Positions 9,635 through 21,085 are shown, numbered from the stretch's first letter. The stretch: DNA of 64,000 bases from Monodelphis domestica (GCF_027887165.1 NC_077227.1:443317895-443381894); one strand, 5' to 3'. The notes: generated by a model from the sequence alone, not told the origin. Program-made: numbers and translations.

Positions 9635-10437
9635 ACTCTGATTCTAGCCTTCTAATGAGTCCTGAAACTTTTTTGAAGCACTAGTCTAATCATGTCAACA
9701 CCACCACCACCCCAACTCAGTAAACTCTAGTGGCTCTCAATTACCTCCAGAATTAAATATAAGCTCCTGTCATTAAAATTCTTTATAACCTGAACCCTTT
9801 TTGCATTTTCATTCTTCTTATACTGATTTTACTCCTCTCTTTAAGGTTACAATCCATTTCTACCAGCTGACTTGCCTGACACACAATACTCCATATCTTG
9901 TATCATACATTTACACCAGCTCTCCCCCATGTCTAGACTGCTCTCCCTTCTTACTTTTTCATCTTAAATTCCTCAGCTTCCTTCCAGACTCAGCCATGTC
10001 TCATCTTTTGCAGGAGGCCTTTCCCAGTCCTTCCAGCTGTTGGTATTATCCCATCTAAATATTACCATACTTTCCATCAACTCTGTATATAACTTGTATG
10101 TGTTACTCAGTTGCTTCAGTTGTGTACAACTCTTTGTGACCCCATTTTGACTTTTCTTGGCAAAGATACTAGAGTGGTTTGCCATTTCCTTCTCCAGCTC
10201 ATTTTATAGATGAGGAAACTGAAGCAAACAGTCAAGTGATATGCCCAGGATTATATAGGTAGCAAGTGACTGAGGACTTGCATATATATCAAGTTAAATT
10301 TGCATATTGATTCTCCTATTAGAATATGATACCCTCAAAGGCAGGGACTGTTTTTGCTTTTCTTTTTACCCCTCCAGTGCTTAGCATAGTGCCTCGCACA
10401 CAAGTGTCCTTAATAGAAATGCTTATTGAGGGGCAGC
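9635..10437 (+). mobile_element. L2 3' region, interrupted by a MAR1 SINE
   Basis: Sense-strand L2 3' sequence (ATTAAATATAAGCTCCTGTC, GACTGCTCTCCCTTCTTAC, GGAGGCCTTTCCCAGTCC) resumes after the SINE with CAAAGGCAGGGACTGTTTTT and TAGCATAGTGCCTCGCACAC. The open frame at 9801-10058 is L2 3' UTR, not a gene. Confidence 0.75.
10096..10285 (-). repeat. MAR1-type SINE inside L2
   Basis: TTACTCAGTTGCTTCAGTTG, then GTGACCCCATTTTGAC, then CTTCTCCAGCTCATTTTATA, then CCCAGGATTATATAGGTAGC. Confidence 0.85.
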
Positions 10438-10622
10438 TAAATGGCTTGTAAATAGAGCTGGTACAGGAGAAAGGAGGTTATGGATTCAAATCTTCCCTCA
10501 AATATGTCCTAGATATGTCACTTTGGGCAAGATGTTTACCCTAATCCTGATGGCTCTTTTGCCTTGGAACTGATACTTAGTATAAATTCTAAGACAGAAT
10601 GTAAGAGTTTAAAAAAAATTCT
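10433..10622 (+). repeat. MON1-type SINE, diverged
   Basis: GAGGGGCAGCTAAATGGC head, GGATTCAAATCTTCCCTC, then TTTTGCCTTGGAACTGATAC and a poly(A) at 10610-10620. It abuts the L2 end. Confidence 0.7.
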
Positions 10623-10790
10623 AATTGAACTATTAATTGTATTACAATCCAGTCTATATGTCTTCATCTTCTTTATGAGAAGAGTATATGATACTTTATC
10701 AAAAACTCTGCTAAGATCTATATGTACAGAATTTCCCTAATTTATAATACTGGTACTCTTCCAAAAGAGGGAACTGTTGTGTTGTGCACA
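10623..10790 (-). mobile_element. CR1/L3 LINE fragment
   Basis: TACTTTATCAAAAACTCTGC is, in reverse, the reverse-transcriptase block usually reading FSKAFD in CR1/L3 elements. Short and diverged. Confidence 0.4.
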
Positions 10791-11191
10791 ATTGGAGTAG
10801 AATTTAAGTAAATGGCAGAAGAATGATTGGTATTGATATTGATGCTCATAGTCAGCATAGACATGTATGACAGCAATTCAGTCAGGGATAGTCACATGCA
10901 ATCTCTCTCACTCCCATTGTCTACAATGCAGCATGGAAATTAGTGACCCAGATGATGAAAGGGATGTGCATTCTAGTTGTGCCAATGAACCATTTGAAGC
11001 CATTCTAGTGTTTCTGTGTGCTGTTGCCTGAACTCCACTGCAGATGTTCATGATATTACTTTTCTTTGACAGAATTACTAGAACAGTAAATAAGAGAAAT
11101 GTTGTACATATATTTTACTTGCATCTTAACAAAGTTTTGGACAAAGTATTATAAACTATTTTATTATGAAGATGGAAAGATACATACAAGA
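10791..11191. other. Unassigned non-coding sequence
   Basis: No repeat or gene was recognised. Confidence 0.35.
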
Positions 11192-11346
11192 CAGAGGTGT
11201 AAAACTCATGGCCTCAATTAAATTGGGAAATATTTAACAAAATAAATAAAAATACAGTGTAACACAGGTAATGTTAATTTGTGGTTTTCTAAGTAAATAT
11301 GAGTCCACAAGGATCTATTTTTATTTGACTTTGACATTTAACAACT
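11192..11346 (+). mobile_element. Degenerate hAT-type MITE
   Basis: The left end CAGAGGTGTAAAACTCATGG matches the widespread hAT terminal repeat. The right end TTTGACTTTGACATTTAA is a decayed inverse of it. No clear 8-bp duplication survives. Confidence 0.45.
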
Positions 11347-11719
11347 TGACATTATAATACAATTGTTTAGAACTGTTTGGGGTTTGGATTCATATAGAGT
11401 TTTCAGAAAAAGAGACTGCCATGTCACTGATGGGGCAATGGAATCAAAGAACATGGCCTAGTAATAACAAAGGGAGTTCTCCAAATATTAAACAAGAAAA
11501 TCTATTCTAACAGTGCCCCAGAGGGTAGAGGGCAAAAGCCAAGTTGCAAAGGTGGAGTTTCAGTAGCCAGTTCTAACTAGATGAGGCAAGATTTAGCCTT
11601 CAGTGTTCCAGCATTGCATAACAGGAGCCAGGTCTGGGAGAGTGGGGCCATATATCCTTCTGTATATTCATGTGATTAATCTGTCATGAAATTCTCTAGA
11701 AAGTCTTGTTAGTTCTATG
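11347..11719. other. Unassigned non-coding sequence
   Basis: Nothing was recognised. Confidence 0.35.
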
Positions 11720-11787
11720 ATCATGGAGATCATGGATTTGGAACAAAAAGGAACTTCAAATGTTATCTAGTCTAACTTTCTTGTTTT
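11720..11787 (-). repeat. THER1-type SINE, left part (split by L1)
   Basis: ATCATGGATTTGGAACAAAA, then TGTTATCTAGTCTAACTTTC. The element continues on the far side of the L1 at 18186. The last 14 bases (11774-11787) are the L1 target duplication. Confidence 0.75.
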
Positions 11788-12148
11788 TTTTTTTTACATT
11801 TTAAACATTATTTTATTTGCTTATTTACAAACATTATTCATTGGAAACAATGATCATTATCTTTTCCTACCCCCTTCCCCCTCCCACCACTTCTCCCATA
11901 GCCGGTGCACAATTCCACTGGGTTTCACATGTGTTCTTGGTTCGAACCCATTTCCATGTTGTTGGTATTTTCATTAGAGTGTTCGTTTAGAGTCTCTCCT
12001 CAGTCATATCCCCTCAACCCCTGTAGTCAAGCAGTTGCTTTTCCTCGGTGTTTTTACTCCCACAGTTTATCCTCTGCTTGTGGATACTGTTTTTTAGATC
12101 CCTGCAGATGGTTCAGAGACATTGCATTATCCCTAGTGGAGGAGTCCA
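11788..12148 (-). other. L1 3' UTR and poly(A) tail
   Basis: From the ORF2 stop the minus strand runs through a purine-rich stretch (GGTGGGAGGGGGAAGGGGG) and ends in AATAAAATAATG, then poly(A). This G-rich 3' UTR is typical of marsupial L1. Confidence 0.85.
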
Positions 12149-15100
12149 TTACCTTCGATTGTACCACAATGTATCAGTCTCTGTGTACAATGTTTTCCTG
12201 GTTCTGCTCCTTTCCCACTGTATCACTTCCTGGAGGTTGTTCCAATCTCCATGGAATTCCTCCACTTTATTATTCCTTTGAGCACAATAGTATTCCCATC
12301 ACCAACATATACCACAATTTGTTCAGCCATTCTCCAATTGAAGGGAGCATCCCCTCATTTTCCAATTTTTGGCTACCACAAACAGCGCAGCTATGAATAT
12401 TCTTGTACAAGTCTTTTTCCTTATTATCTCTTTGGGGTACAAACCCAGCAGTGCTATGGCTTGCTCAAAGGACAGACAGTCTTTTAGCTCCCTTTGGACA
12501 TAGTTCCAAATTGCCCTCCAGAATGGTTGGATCAGTTCACAACTCTACCAGCAATGAATTAATGTCCCTACTTTGCCGCATCCCCTCCAGCATTCATTAC
12601 TTTCCATAGCTGTCATGTTAGCCAATGTGCTAGGTGTGAGGTGATACCTCAGAGTGGTTTTGATTTGCATCTCTCTGATTATAAGAGATGTAGAGCACTT
12701 TTTCATGTGCTTATTAATAGTTTTGATTTCTTTGGCTGAGAACTGCCTGTTCATGTCCCTTGCCCATTTATCAATTGGAGAATGGCTTGATTTTTTGTAC
12801 AATTGATTAAACACTTTGTAAATTTGAGTAATTAAACCTTTGTCAGAGGTTTTTATGAAGATTGCTTCCCAATTTGTTGCTTTCCTTCTGATTTTATATT
12901 GGTTTTGTTTGTACAAAAACTTTTTAATTTGATGTAGTCAAAATTATTTATTTTACATTTTGTGACTCTTTCTATGTCTTGCTTGGTTTTAAAGTCTTTC
13001 CCTTCCCAAACATCTGACATGTATACTATTCTGTGTTTACCTAATTTACTTATAGTTTCCTTCTTTATGTTCATGTCAGTCACCCATTTTGAATTTACCT
13101 TGGTGTAGGGTGTGAGGTGTTGATCTAATCCTAATCTCTCCCACACTGTCTTCCAGTTTTCCCAGCAGTTTTTATGAAATAGTAGATTTTTGTCACAAAA
13201 GCTGGGATCTTTGGGTTTATCATATATTGTCTTGCTGAGGTCACTTGCCCCAAGTCTATTCCACTGATCCTCCTTTCTGTCTCTTAGCCAGTACCAAATT
13301 GTTTTGATGACTGCTGCTTTGTAATATAGTTTGAGATCTCGGACTGCAAGGCCCCCTTCCTTTGTATTTTTTTCATTATTTCCCTGGATATCCTTGATCC
13401 TTTGTTATTCCAAATGAACTTTGTTATGGTTTTTTCTAAATCAGTAAAGAAATTTTTTGGGAGTTCCATGGGTATGGCACTAAATAGATAAATAAGTTTG
13501 GGTAGGATGGTCATTTTTATGATAGTGGCTCTTCCTATCCATGAGCAGTTTATGTTTCTCCAATTGCTCAAGTCTAGTTTTAGTTGTGTGGCGAGTGTTT
13601 TGTAGTTATGTTCATATAGTTCCTGTGTTTGTCTTGGAAGATAGATTCCTAGGTATTTTATTTTGTCTAAGGTGATTTTGAATGGGATTTCTCTTTCTAG
13701 GTTTTGCTGCTGAGCTGTGTTGGAATTATATAGAAATGCTGAAGACTTATGCGGATTTATTTTGTATCCTGCAACTTTGCTAAAGTTGTTGATTATTTCA
13801 ATTAGCTTTTTGGTTGAATCTCTAGGATTCTTTAAGTAGACCATCATGTCATCTGCAAAGAGCAATAGCTTAGTCTCCTCCTTGCCTATTTTGATGCCTT
13901 CAATTTCTTTTTCTTCTCTAATTGCTACTGCTAGTGTTTCTAGTACAATGTCAAATACTAGAGGTGATAATGGGCATCCTTGTTTCACTCCTGATCTTAT
14001 TGGGAATGCATTTACTTTATCCCCATTGCAAATGATATTAGCTGATGGTTTTAGATATATACTGTATATTATTTTTAGGAACGACCCTTCTATTCCTGTG
14101 CTTTCTAGTGTTTTTAATAGGTATGGGTGTTGTATTTTATCAAAGGCTTTTTCTGCATCTATTGAAATAATCATGTGATTTTTGTTGGTTTGCTTGTTGA
14201 TATGGTCGATTATGTGGATGGTTTTCCTAATATTGAACCAGCCCTGCATCCCTGGTGTAAATCCTATTAGATCATGGTGGATGACCCTTCTGATCACTTG
14301 CTGGAGTCTTTTTGCTAGTATCCTATTTAAGATTTTTGCATCTATATTCATTAGGGAGATTGGTCTATAATTTTCTTTCTCTGTTTTTGATCTGCCTGGT
14401 TTTGAATCAGTACCATGTTTGTGTCATAAAAGGAGTTTGGTAGAATTCCCTCTTTACTTATTATGTCAATCAGTTTGTATAGTATTGGGATTCTCTGAAT
14501 GTTTGATAGAATTCACTTGTGAATCCATCGGGCCCTGGGGATTTTTTCTTAGGGAGTTCTTGGATGACCTATTGGATTTCATTTTCTGATATGGGATTAT
14601 TTAAGAATTCTATTTCTTCTTCTGTTAGTCTAGGCAGTTTGTATTTTTGTATATATTCATCCATATCACCTAGATTGCTGTATTTATTGCCATATAATTG
14701 GGCAAAGTAATTTTTAATGATTGCCTTGATTTCCTCTTCATTGGAGGTGATGTCCCCCTTTTCATATTTGATGCTGTTAATTTGCTTTTCTTCTTTCCTT
14801 TTTTTAATTAGATTGACCAGTACTTTGTTTATTTTGTTTGTTTTTTCAAAGTACCAGCTTCTAGTCTTATTTATTAAATCAATAGTTCTATCATTTTCTA
14901 TTTTATTAATTTCTCCCTTAATTTTTAGGATTTCTAGTTTGGTTTTCTGCTGGGGGTTTTTAATTTAATCTCTTTTGAGTTTTTTTTATTTGCATTTCCA
15001 ATTGATTGATCTCTGCTCTCCCTAGTTTGTTGATATATGCACTCAGGGATATGAATTTACCTCTGATTACCGCTTTGGCTGCATTCCAAAAGGTTTGAAA

Positions 15101-15918
15101 GGATGTCTCGCCATTGTCATTTTCCTTGATGAAATTATTAATTGTTTCTATGATTTCTTCTCTAACTTAATGATTTTGGAGTATCATATTGTTTAATTTC
15201 CAATTAATTTTTGATTTGGTTTTCCATGTACCGTTACTGATCATTATTTTTATTGCCTTGTGATCTGAAAAGGCTGCATTTATATGCCATATTTCTGTGA
15301 CCTAGTGTATGGTCAATCTTTGTGAATGTGCCATGTGGTGCTGAGAAGAAGGTGTATTCCTTTTTGTCCCTATTTATTTTTCTCCATATGTCTATTAACT
15401 CTAATTTTTCTAAGATTTCATTCACTTCTTTTACCTCTTTCTTATTTATTTTTTGATTTATTTAAATTTGATAATGGTTGGTTCAAATCTCCCACTAATA
15501 TTGTTTTACTGTCTATTTCTTCCTTCAATTCTCCTAGTTTCTCCATGAGAAATTTGGGTGCTATATTATTTGGTGCATACATGTTGATTAGTGATATTTC
15601 CTCATTATCTAAAGTCCCTTTTAACAAAATATAATTACCTTCCCTATCCCTTTTGATCAGGTCTATTTTTGCTTTGGCTTTATCAGATATCATGATTACC
15701 ACTCCTTCCTTCTTTCTATCAGTTGAGGCCCAGAAGGTCTTACTCCATCCTTTAATTCTGACCTTTTGGGTGTCTACCCACCTCATGTGTGTTTCTTGAA
15801 GACAACATATGGTCGGATTTTGGATTCTAACCCATTCTACTATTTGTCTGCGTTTTATGGGTGAGTTCATCCCATTCATGTTCAAAGTTATGATTGTGAC
15901 TTGTGAATTCTCTGGCAT
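12149..15918 (-). pseudogene. L1 ORF2 (endonuclease and reverse transcriptase), disrupted
   Basis: ORF2 encodes the L1 endonuclease/reverse transcriptase that nicks target DNA and primes cDNA synthesis in the nucleus. The start is the ATG at 15918 and the inferred stop is TAA at 12149-12151, about 1256 codons. The N-terminal endonuclease (15918-15442) keeps QETH and GDLN, holding its catalytic Glu and Asp. The frame is then lost at an A-rich stretch near 15445 and resumes at 15425-15234. A long RT frame covers 14351-13284, including the catalytic FADD motif at residues 165-168 of that frame and the CPLSPLVF block. Further breaks occur between 15234 and 14351 and after 13284. The C-terminal cysteine-containing block (12853-12545 and on) is recognisable by NECWRGCGK. 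The protein cannot be made intact. Confidence 0.92.
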
Positions 15919-16461
15919 TTTGATATCATTCCCTACTTCTAACCTTTCTTCTTTAGCTCTAACCTTTTAATCCAGTTATTTACTTTAAATCAGTCCCCCT
16001 TGTCCCCCTCCCTTGATATGTTTCTCTTTCTAGCCCCTCCCTTTTTGTTCCCTCCCCCTCCCCCTCTCCTTCCCTCCCCTTTTGTTTTCCCACTCTCCCT
16101 TCCCCCCCCTTGGTTTTCCCTTCTCCCTTCCCTTGTTGGGTAAGTTAGAATTCAAGATCCCAATGGATCTGGATTTTTTCCCTCTCAGAGTTGATTTCCC
16201 TGAGAGTAAGGTTTAAGTTAAAACTCTCTACCTCTCCTTCTTATAGGAGTTTTCTTCCCGTCCCCTTCCCGTGTGAATCTTTGTGTGAGAAAGATTATTC
16301 TATTTGATTTTTCTTTTCCCCCTATTTACACATTACATTTTCCATATATTAATATATATAGATTGATATAAATGTAGTCCTTATAGAAGAGAGTTTGAAT
16401 AAATAAAAAGATAACAATTTTCTCCATTTCCCTTTCCATCATATTTACCTTCTCAGGTGTT
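15919..16461 (-). other. L1 inter-ORF spacer
   Basis: About 540 bp between ORF1 and ORF2. On the plus strand it is strongly pyrimidine-rich at 15990-16140 (runs of CCCCTCC and CCCTTCCC). This is long for an L1 spacer. No other gene is in it. Confidence 0.6.
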
Positions 16462-17415
16462 TCATGTTCTTTGTTTTTCAATATCAAACTTTCCACAGAG
16501 CTCTGGTCTTTTCTTTGCAAAAAGTTGGAAGTCTTCTATTTTGTTGAATGCCCATACTTTCCCTTGGAAGTATATAGTCAGTTTTGCTGGATAGCTGATT
16601 CTTGGTTGAAGACCCAGCTCTCTTGCCTTTCTGAAGATCATGTTCCATGCCTTATGGTCATTCAGAGTGGAACTTGCAAGGTTTTGTGTGACCCTGATTG
16701 GAATTCCTTTATTTCTAAATTTTCTTTTCCTGGCTTCTTGTAGGATTTTTTCTTTTGCTTGAAAGCTTTGGAATTTGGCAATTACATTCCTGGGAGTTGT
16801 CTTTTGGGGGTTTAGTGTAGAGGGTGTTCTGTGAGCTCTGTCAGTGGCTGTATTGCCCCCTTATTCTAGAATCTCTGGGCAATTTTTGTTGATTATATCT
16901 TCTATTACGATGTCAAATTTGCTGTTTATTTCTGGCTTTTCTGGTAGTCCAATTATTCTTAAATTATCTCTTCTTCCTCTATTTTCTAAGTCTGTCACCT
17001 TGTCAGTGAGATATTTTATGTTCTCTTCTAGTTTCTTGATCTTTTGGCTTTGCTTTATTGATTCTTGCTCTTTTACCTGCTCATTGTCTTCCAGTTGCCT
17101 AATTCTGACCTTTAAAGCCTGGTGTTCCTTTTCAGTTTGGTCAAACTGGTTTTGTAGTTGCGTGAAATTCTTTTGCATTAATTCCCACTTTTCCTGCCAG
17201 AAGGCTTCTATCTTTTTGATCATTTTCAATTCAAATTCTTCAAAAGTTTGTGGAGAGTTTCCATTTCCTTTGGAAGGTTTCAGAGCATTTGCTTGTATTT
17301 CCTCTTCTATCTCCTCTGTATTTTGTATTTTTGCTCCATAAAATGTGTCCAAAGTTTCCCCCTTCTTGTTTTTCTTGTTGTTTTGAGGCTTTTTTGCTTC
17401 TGTGCTGTTTGCCAT
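16462..17415 (-). pseudogene. L1 ORF1 (RNA-binding coiled-coil protein), disrupted
   Basis: ORF1 makes the trimeric nucleic-acid chaperone of the L1 ribonucleoprotein. It starts at the ATG at 17415 (MANSTEAKKPQ) and would end at TGA 16462-16464, about 318 codons, a normal length. Residues 1-184 are open: a basic, Asn/Lys-rich N terminus, a Glu/Gln-rich coiled-coil, then the start of the RNA-recognition part (RRDNLRIIGLPE). An in-frame stop follows near 16861. The C-terminal domain persists in another frame, recognisable by SYPAKL-like and FNKIE-like remnants near 16600-16540. At least one stop and one frameshift inactivate it. Confidence 0.88.
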
Positions 17416-18185
17416 CTCTATCTGAGTGTGTGGAGCTGGCTCTTCTGTTATCTGTCTGGTGTTCAGTGGCTTTAGCCCCAGGCAAATTGTCTATCTTCCC
17501 CAGGAAGCCCAGAATTGCTGGTGTTTCGATGTTTCTGTGTTACTACCCTCCTCAGTTCTCTCCCAATGCTTCTCTGTTGCCTTACTTCTATGCTCTGCAC
17601 CTGGCTTGACACTCTCAGATGTATTTCAATGCCTTTGCTGGCCAGAGGAGCCTGCACTCTGAGGGAGAGGGGCTGTGGCTTTCAGGAGCTACAAGGACTG
17701 GTGATAGGATTAACCTCAGACTGAGTATGCCCTGAGGCAGGGACCTTTGGTGAGACTCAGATGGAAGGATCTGGTCAGTGGGCTACAGGCTCCCCCTGTC
17801 TCTCTCTGTTTCCCTGCTGTCTGGGTGCCTCCTCGACTGGGTCAGGTTGTTTTCAGGATGTGGCCTTCAGAATAGCCGGCTCCCGAGGCTCTTTTGCCTG
17901 CCCTGAGGTTCCTGCTGCTGCCTCGGATTCAGCTCTCTGGGTTGTGGGGGATGGGTCCTGAGACCTTCCTTTTGCTTACCACTTAGATTTGAATGATCTC
18001 AGGTTCTGACCTTTGGGGGGCCATACCTTTTGATCCAGGTCCAGGAGGAGTGTTCCCGTGGTCTATTCTGCTGTCTGTTTTGAATTCTGGTGCCCTAGGA
18101 GCATTCAGTTTGAGATCGTGAGGAAGGGTTTCTGGAGCTCTGAACTTTAGCTTTCTCTAAGCTGTCATCTTGACCAGAAGTCCCC
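17416..18185 (-). promoter_or_regulatory. L1 5' UTR / internal promoter region
   Basis: About 770 bp between the L1 5' end and ORF1, more GC-rich than the surroundings. By analogy with other L1s it would hold the internal RNA polymerase II promoter; no individual factor site is claimed. Plus-strand open frames here (17250-17961) are shadows. Confidence 0.6.
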
Positions 18186-18305
18186 AACTTTCTCGTTTTA
18201 TAGATAGGGAAACTGAAGCCCAGGGAATTTAAATGACTCACTCTAGGTCACACAAGTAGTAAATGTCAGAAGTGAAAAATGAACCAGGTCTCCAGAGACA
18301 ATGAC
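18186..18305 (-). repeat. THER1-type SINE, right part (split by L1)
   Basis: TTTATAGATAGGGAAACTGA, then TCTAGGTCACACAAGTAGTA. Together with 11720-11787 it makes one SINE interrupted by the L1. The target duplication occupies 18186-18199. Confidence 0.75.
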
Positions 18306-18617
18306 CTTTTTACTGAAATGTGATGAAATGATCTTCATCAGTTGCTATGGCTGAAATTTAGAATACCATGTGGCCAACCTACTGGGGAACCTTTCTGAGC
18401 TTGAGCAGACTGGCCCTTGGATGATAGCTATATAATACTACTCAAAGGCTTGCCAATTTGGAAAGATTGGCTGGGTTTATGCTCCTCTGGCATAGCCTTA
18501 TGAACAATCTAAAGACCAGTCAAAGAGCAGGACAATGACGTTGACTTCTAAAAACTAAAATAGTAATAAAATAGATAAAATAAAAAGAAAATAATTTAAA
18601 TCATTTTTACATTTTTA
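18306..18617. other. Unassigned non-coding sequence
   Basis: A-rich at 18545-18600. Nothing was recognised. Confidence 0.35.
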
Positions 18618-18735
18618 CAGTTGGAAAGCATAGCAGAGCTTCCCTAGCCAAACTCCTCCCCCTTTTTGCATATAATGAAAATGAAACCAAGAGAAATTAA
18701 ATGATTTGCTTGAGGTTATAATGATGATTTTAGGG
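18618..18735 (-). repeat. THER1/MIR-type SINE fragment
   Basis: GAAAGCATAGCAGAGCTTCC, then AATGAAACCAAGAGAAATTA, then TTGCTTGAGGTTATA. Diverged. Confidence 0.5.
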
Positions 18736-19300
18736 AGATATTACCCCAACCATTAGAAGACGTCCCCTGGCAGAATGAATGAATGAGAACAATTTGCTCC
18801 CATGGCATGAAGGTGGTTAAAGCAGGTGTCATGGAGGGCTTAGAGTTCAGTCAGACATGAAAGCCACTAATGTCATCTACTCCATCCAAGGCCATTGCCT
18901 ATAGTCCTGACTTCTGTTTTGCCATTGGACTTTGACCACTCTCAAAATAGAAAGTGAGACTAATGACTTTGTGTGACTCTGCCTCACTTAAGTCCAATTC
19001 ATGCACAAATCAATACATCACTCCATAATGTCATTGGTTCTCTTAGAAAAAAATGAAGGTCAGGGGGCAGCTGGGTAGCTTAGTGGATTGAGAGCCAGGA
19101 CTAGAGATGGGAGGTCCTAGGTTCAAATCTGGCTTCAGACACTTTCTGGCTGTGTGACCCTGGGCAAGTCACTTAACCCCCATTGCCTAAGCCTTACGAC
19201 TCTTCTGCCTTGGAACCAATACACAGTATTGATTCCAAGATGGAAGGTAAGGATTAAAAAAGAAAGAAAGAAAGAAATGAAGGTCAAACAACACTGGAAA
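18736..19300 (+). mobile_element. RTE-like LINE 3' end, split by a MON1 SINE
   Basis: A retroposon 3' segment: GCCATTGCCTATAGTCCTGA, TTTGCCATTGGACTTTGACC, CTCTGCCTCACTTAAGTCC, ATGTCATTGGTTCTCTT, and after the SINE AAACAACACT. It is recognised as a common marsupial repeat. Assignment to RTE or its dependent SINEs is tentative. Confidence 0.45.
19063..19274 (+). repeat. MON1-type SINE with target duplication
   Basis: A well-preserved copy: GGGGGCAGCTGGGTAGCTTA, GGTTCAAATCTGGCTTCAG, TGGGCAAGTCACTTAACCC, with an A/G-rich tail (AAAGAAAGAAAG). AAATGAAGGTCA at 19051-19062 and 19275-19286 is an exact 12-bp duplication. Confidence 0.93.
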
Positions 19301-19960
19301 AAATATCAGAACTAGGATTTAAACTAGTTCTTCTAACCTCCAGCCTTTTTTCAAAAGCATGTCACTTAGAGAAAAGTTTTTAAAAGGAAGAAGAGGTGGA
19401 AAGTAATTGATGATTGTGTCCCTCACATATAGATGAGATACCTCAGCTATAATTCAGCTGTTCTTTGCTTTGGGCTATTGGGGAAAGTAGCTAGTTGCCA
19501 GTCAAAGGCAGTTGAATGAGAAGAATCAGCAATTTGCTCACTTTGGATGAAATGTGGGGAAGCTGTTGTAAATAAAATCTCAGTTGAGAGTTCCCAGTGA
19601 CTGAGAAGCCAATAGGTGTGATAAACTAGCACTTTGCAAGAACAATTAATCAGTGAAGTTAGACATAGTAAATATGCCTTCACTCCTTTACTGGCTTTGC
19701 TCTTGATGCCCTGGACTTCTTTCTCTACCAGTCCCAGCAGCCTTCTTACCTTAGAAGGTGTCTTTTCTTCTACAGCACCTTCCTCTGGGTTATCAGCTTT
19801 TCCCAGAACTTTCATTTTAAGGAAATGCTCAGAGCAACCATAGTTCCTTTCACTCTTCTCTTGGCTTTAATCCTCACTCTTTTGACTTTTCCTCAGTACC
19901 CTATAATCCCTCTTGACTTTAAGATTCTTTTTATGTGATCTCCCTCTCAATTTTGTTGCT
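19301..19960. other. Unassigned sequence with a 122-codon minus-strand ORF
   Basis: The minus-strand ORF 19815-19447 has an acidic/basic first part followed by an unstructured, aromatic-containing remainder. I do not recognise it. In its first part, after about 24 codons, the sequence CTAAG/GTAAGA is a strong splice-donor match, so the 5' part could be an old exon or a pseudogene. A stop lies in frame a short distance upstream. Function unknown. Confidence 0.35.
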
Positions 19961-21085
19961 ACAGGCATTCAGAGATAGATATTTTCCCCTGAGTACTGCT
20001 TTGGTTTTATCCCGTAGGTTTTGATATTTTGTCTCCTAATTGTCATCCTCTCAAGTGAAGTCCATAATTGTTTCAATGATTTATTTTTGACGCACCAATT
20101 TTGAAGAATTAGATTATTTAGTTTCCAATTAATTTTAAATTTCTCTTTCCACAAACCTTTGTTAATTATAATTTTAATGTATTATGATCTGAATAAGTTT
20201 CATTTATTATTTCTGCTTTTCTGCATTTGTTTACAATATTTCTATGTCATAGTATATGGGAAATCTTTATATATGTGCCATGTACTGCTGAGAAGAAGTT
20301 ATATTCCTTTTTATCCCTGTTCAGTTTTCTCCAGATATCTATTAATTCTAATTTTTTTCTAGCATTTCATTCATTTCCCTTACTTCCTTCTGGTAGAATT
20401 ATTAACTGATCCAATTATTCTGGAGGGCAATTTGGAATTATGACTAAAGGGTTATAAAACAATGTATATACCCTTTGATCCAATAATACCAACACTACAT
20501 CTGTATCCCAAAGAGATTTTTAAAAAATGGAAAAGGACTCACTTGTACAAAAATATTTACAACTGCTATTTTTGTGGTGGCAAAGAATTGGCAACTAAAA
20601 GGACGCCCATCAATGACTGAACAAATTGCGATATATGATGGTGATGTAATACTCATTGCTATAAGGAATTATGAACAGGATGATTTCGGAAAGAACTGGA
20701 AAGACCTACATGAACTGAAGTACAATGAAATAAGCAGAACCAGGAAAACATTGTGCATAGTAAAAGCAATATTCTGGAATGATCAGAGGTGATAGACAGG
20801 TACTTTCAGCAATGCAACAATGTTGGAGTAGGAGTACAGATGAAAGCACATGATTTTTCACACATTTATTTGGGTATATGCTTTGGGGTTTTGGCTTTAT
20901 AAGATTATTCACTTATAAAAATGAATAATATGAAAATATGTTTTGTGTGATAATATATACATAACCCAGATTGAATTGCTTGTCAGCTTCAGGAGTGGGA
21001 AGGAAAGCAAGGCAATTTGGATCATATAATTTCAGAAAACTTATTTGGAAGATTGTTAATACATGTAATTGGTAATAAATAAAAT
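19961..21085 (+). mobile_element. L1 insertion with an inverted 5' segment
   Basis: 19961 to about 20388 is minus-strand ORF2 sequence, matching 15040-15430 of the large L1 (TGCCATGTACTGCTGAGAAG is shared in kind). From about 20391 the same element reads on the plus strand through the C-terminal ORF2 block (ATTCTGGAGGGCAATTTGG, CCCTTTGATCCAATAATACC) to a 3' UTR ending AATAAATAAAATGG. This sense-plus-inverted arrangement is what twin-priming integration produces. Confidence 0.8.

Larger units (their letters stand above)
11788..18185 (-). mobile_element. Near full-length L1 retrotransposon (6.4 kb)
   Basis: The whole element reads on the minus strand: a 5' end GGGGACTTCTGGTCAAGATG at 18185, a GC-richer 5' UTR, ORF1, a spacer, ORF2, a 3' UTR and poly(A) at about 11788-11795. 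The flanks AACTTTCTTGTTTT (11774-11787) and AACTTTCTCGTTTT (18186-18199) are a 14-bp target duplication with one mismatch, within a THER1 SINE. Both ORFs carry frameshifts and stops, so the copy is dead. Its integrity relative to other L1 pieces here suggests a fairly young insertion. Confidence 0.93.

Noticed and set aside
16844..17961. Several plus-strand ORFs of 60-165 codons
   Set aside because: Antisense shadows of L1 ORF1 and its 5' UTR.
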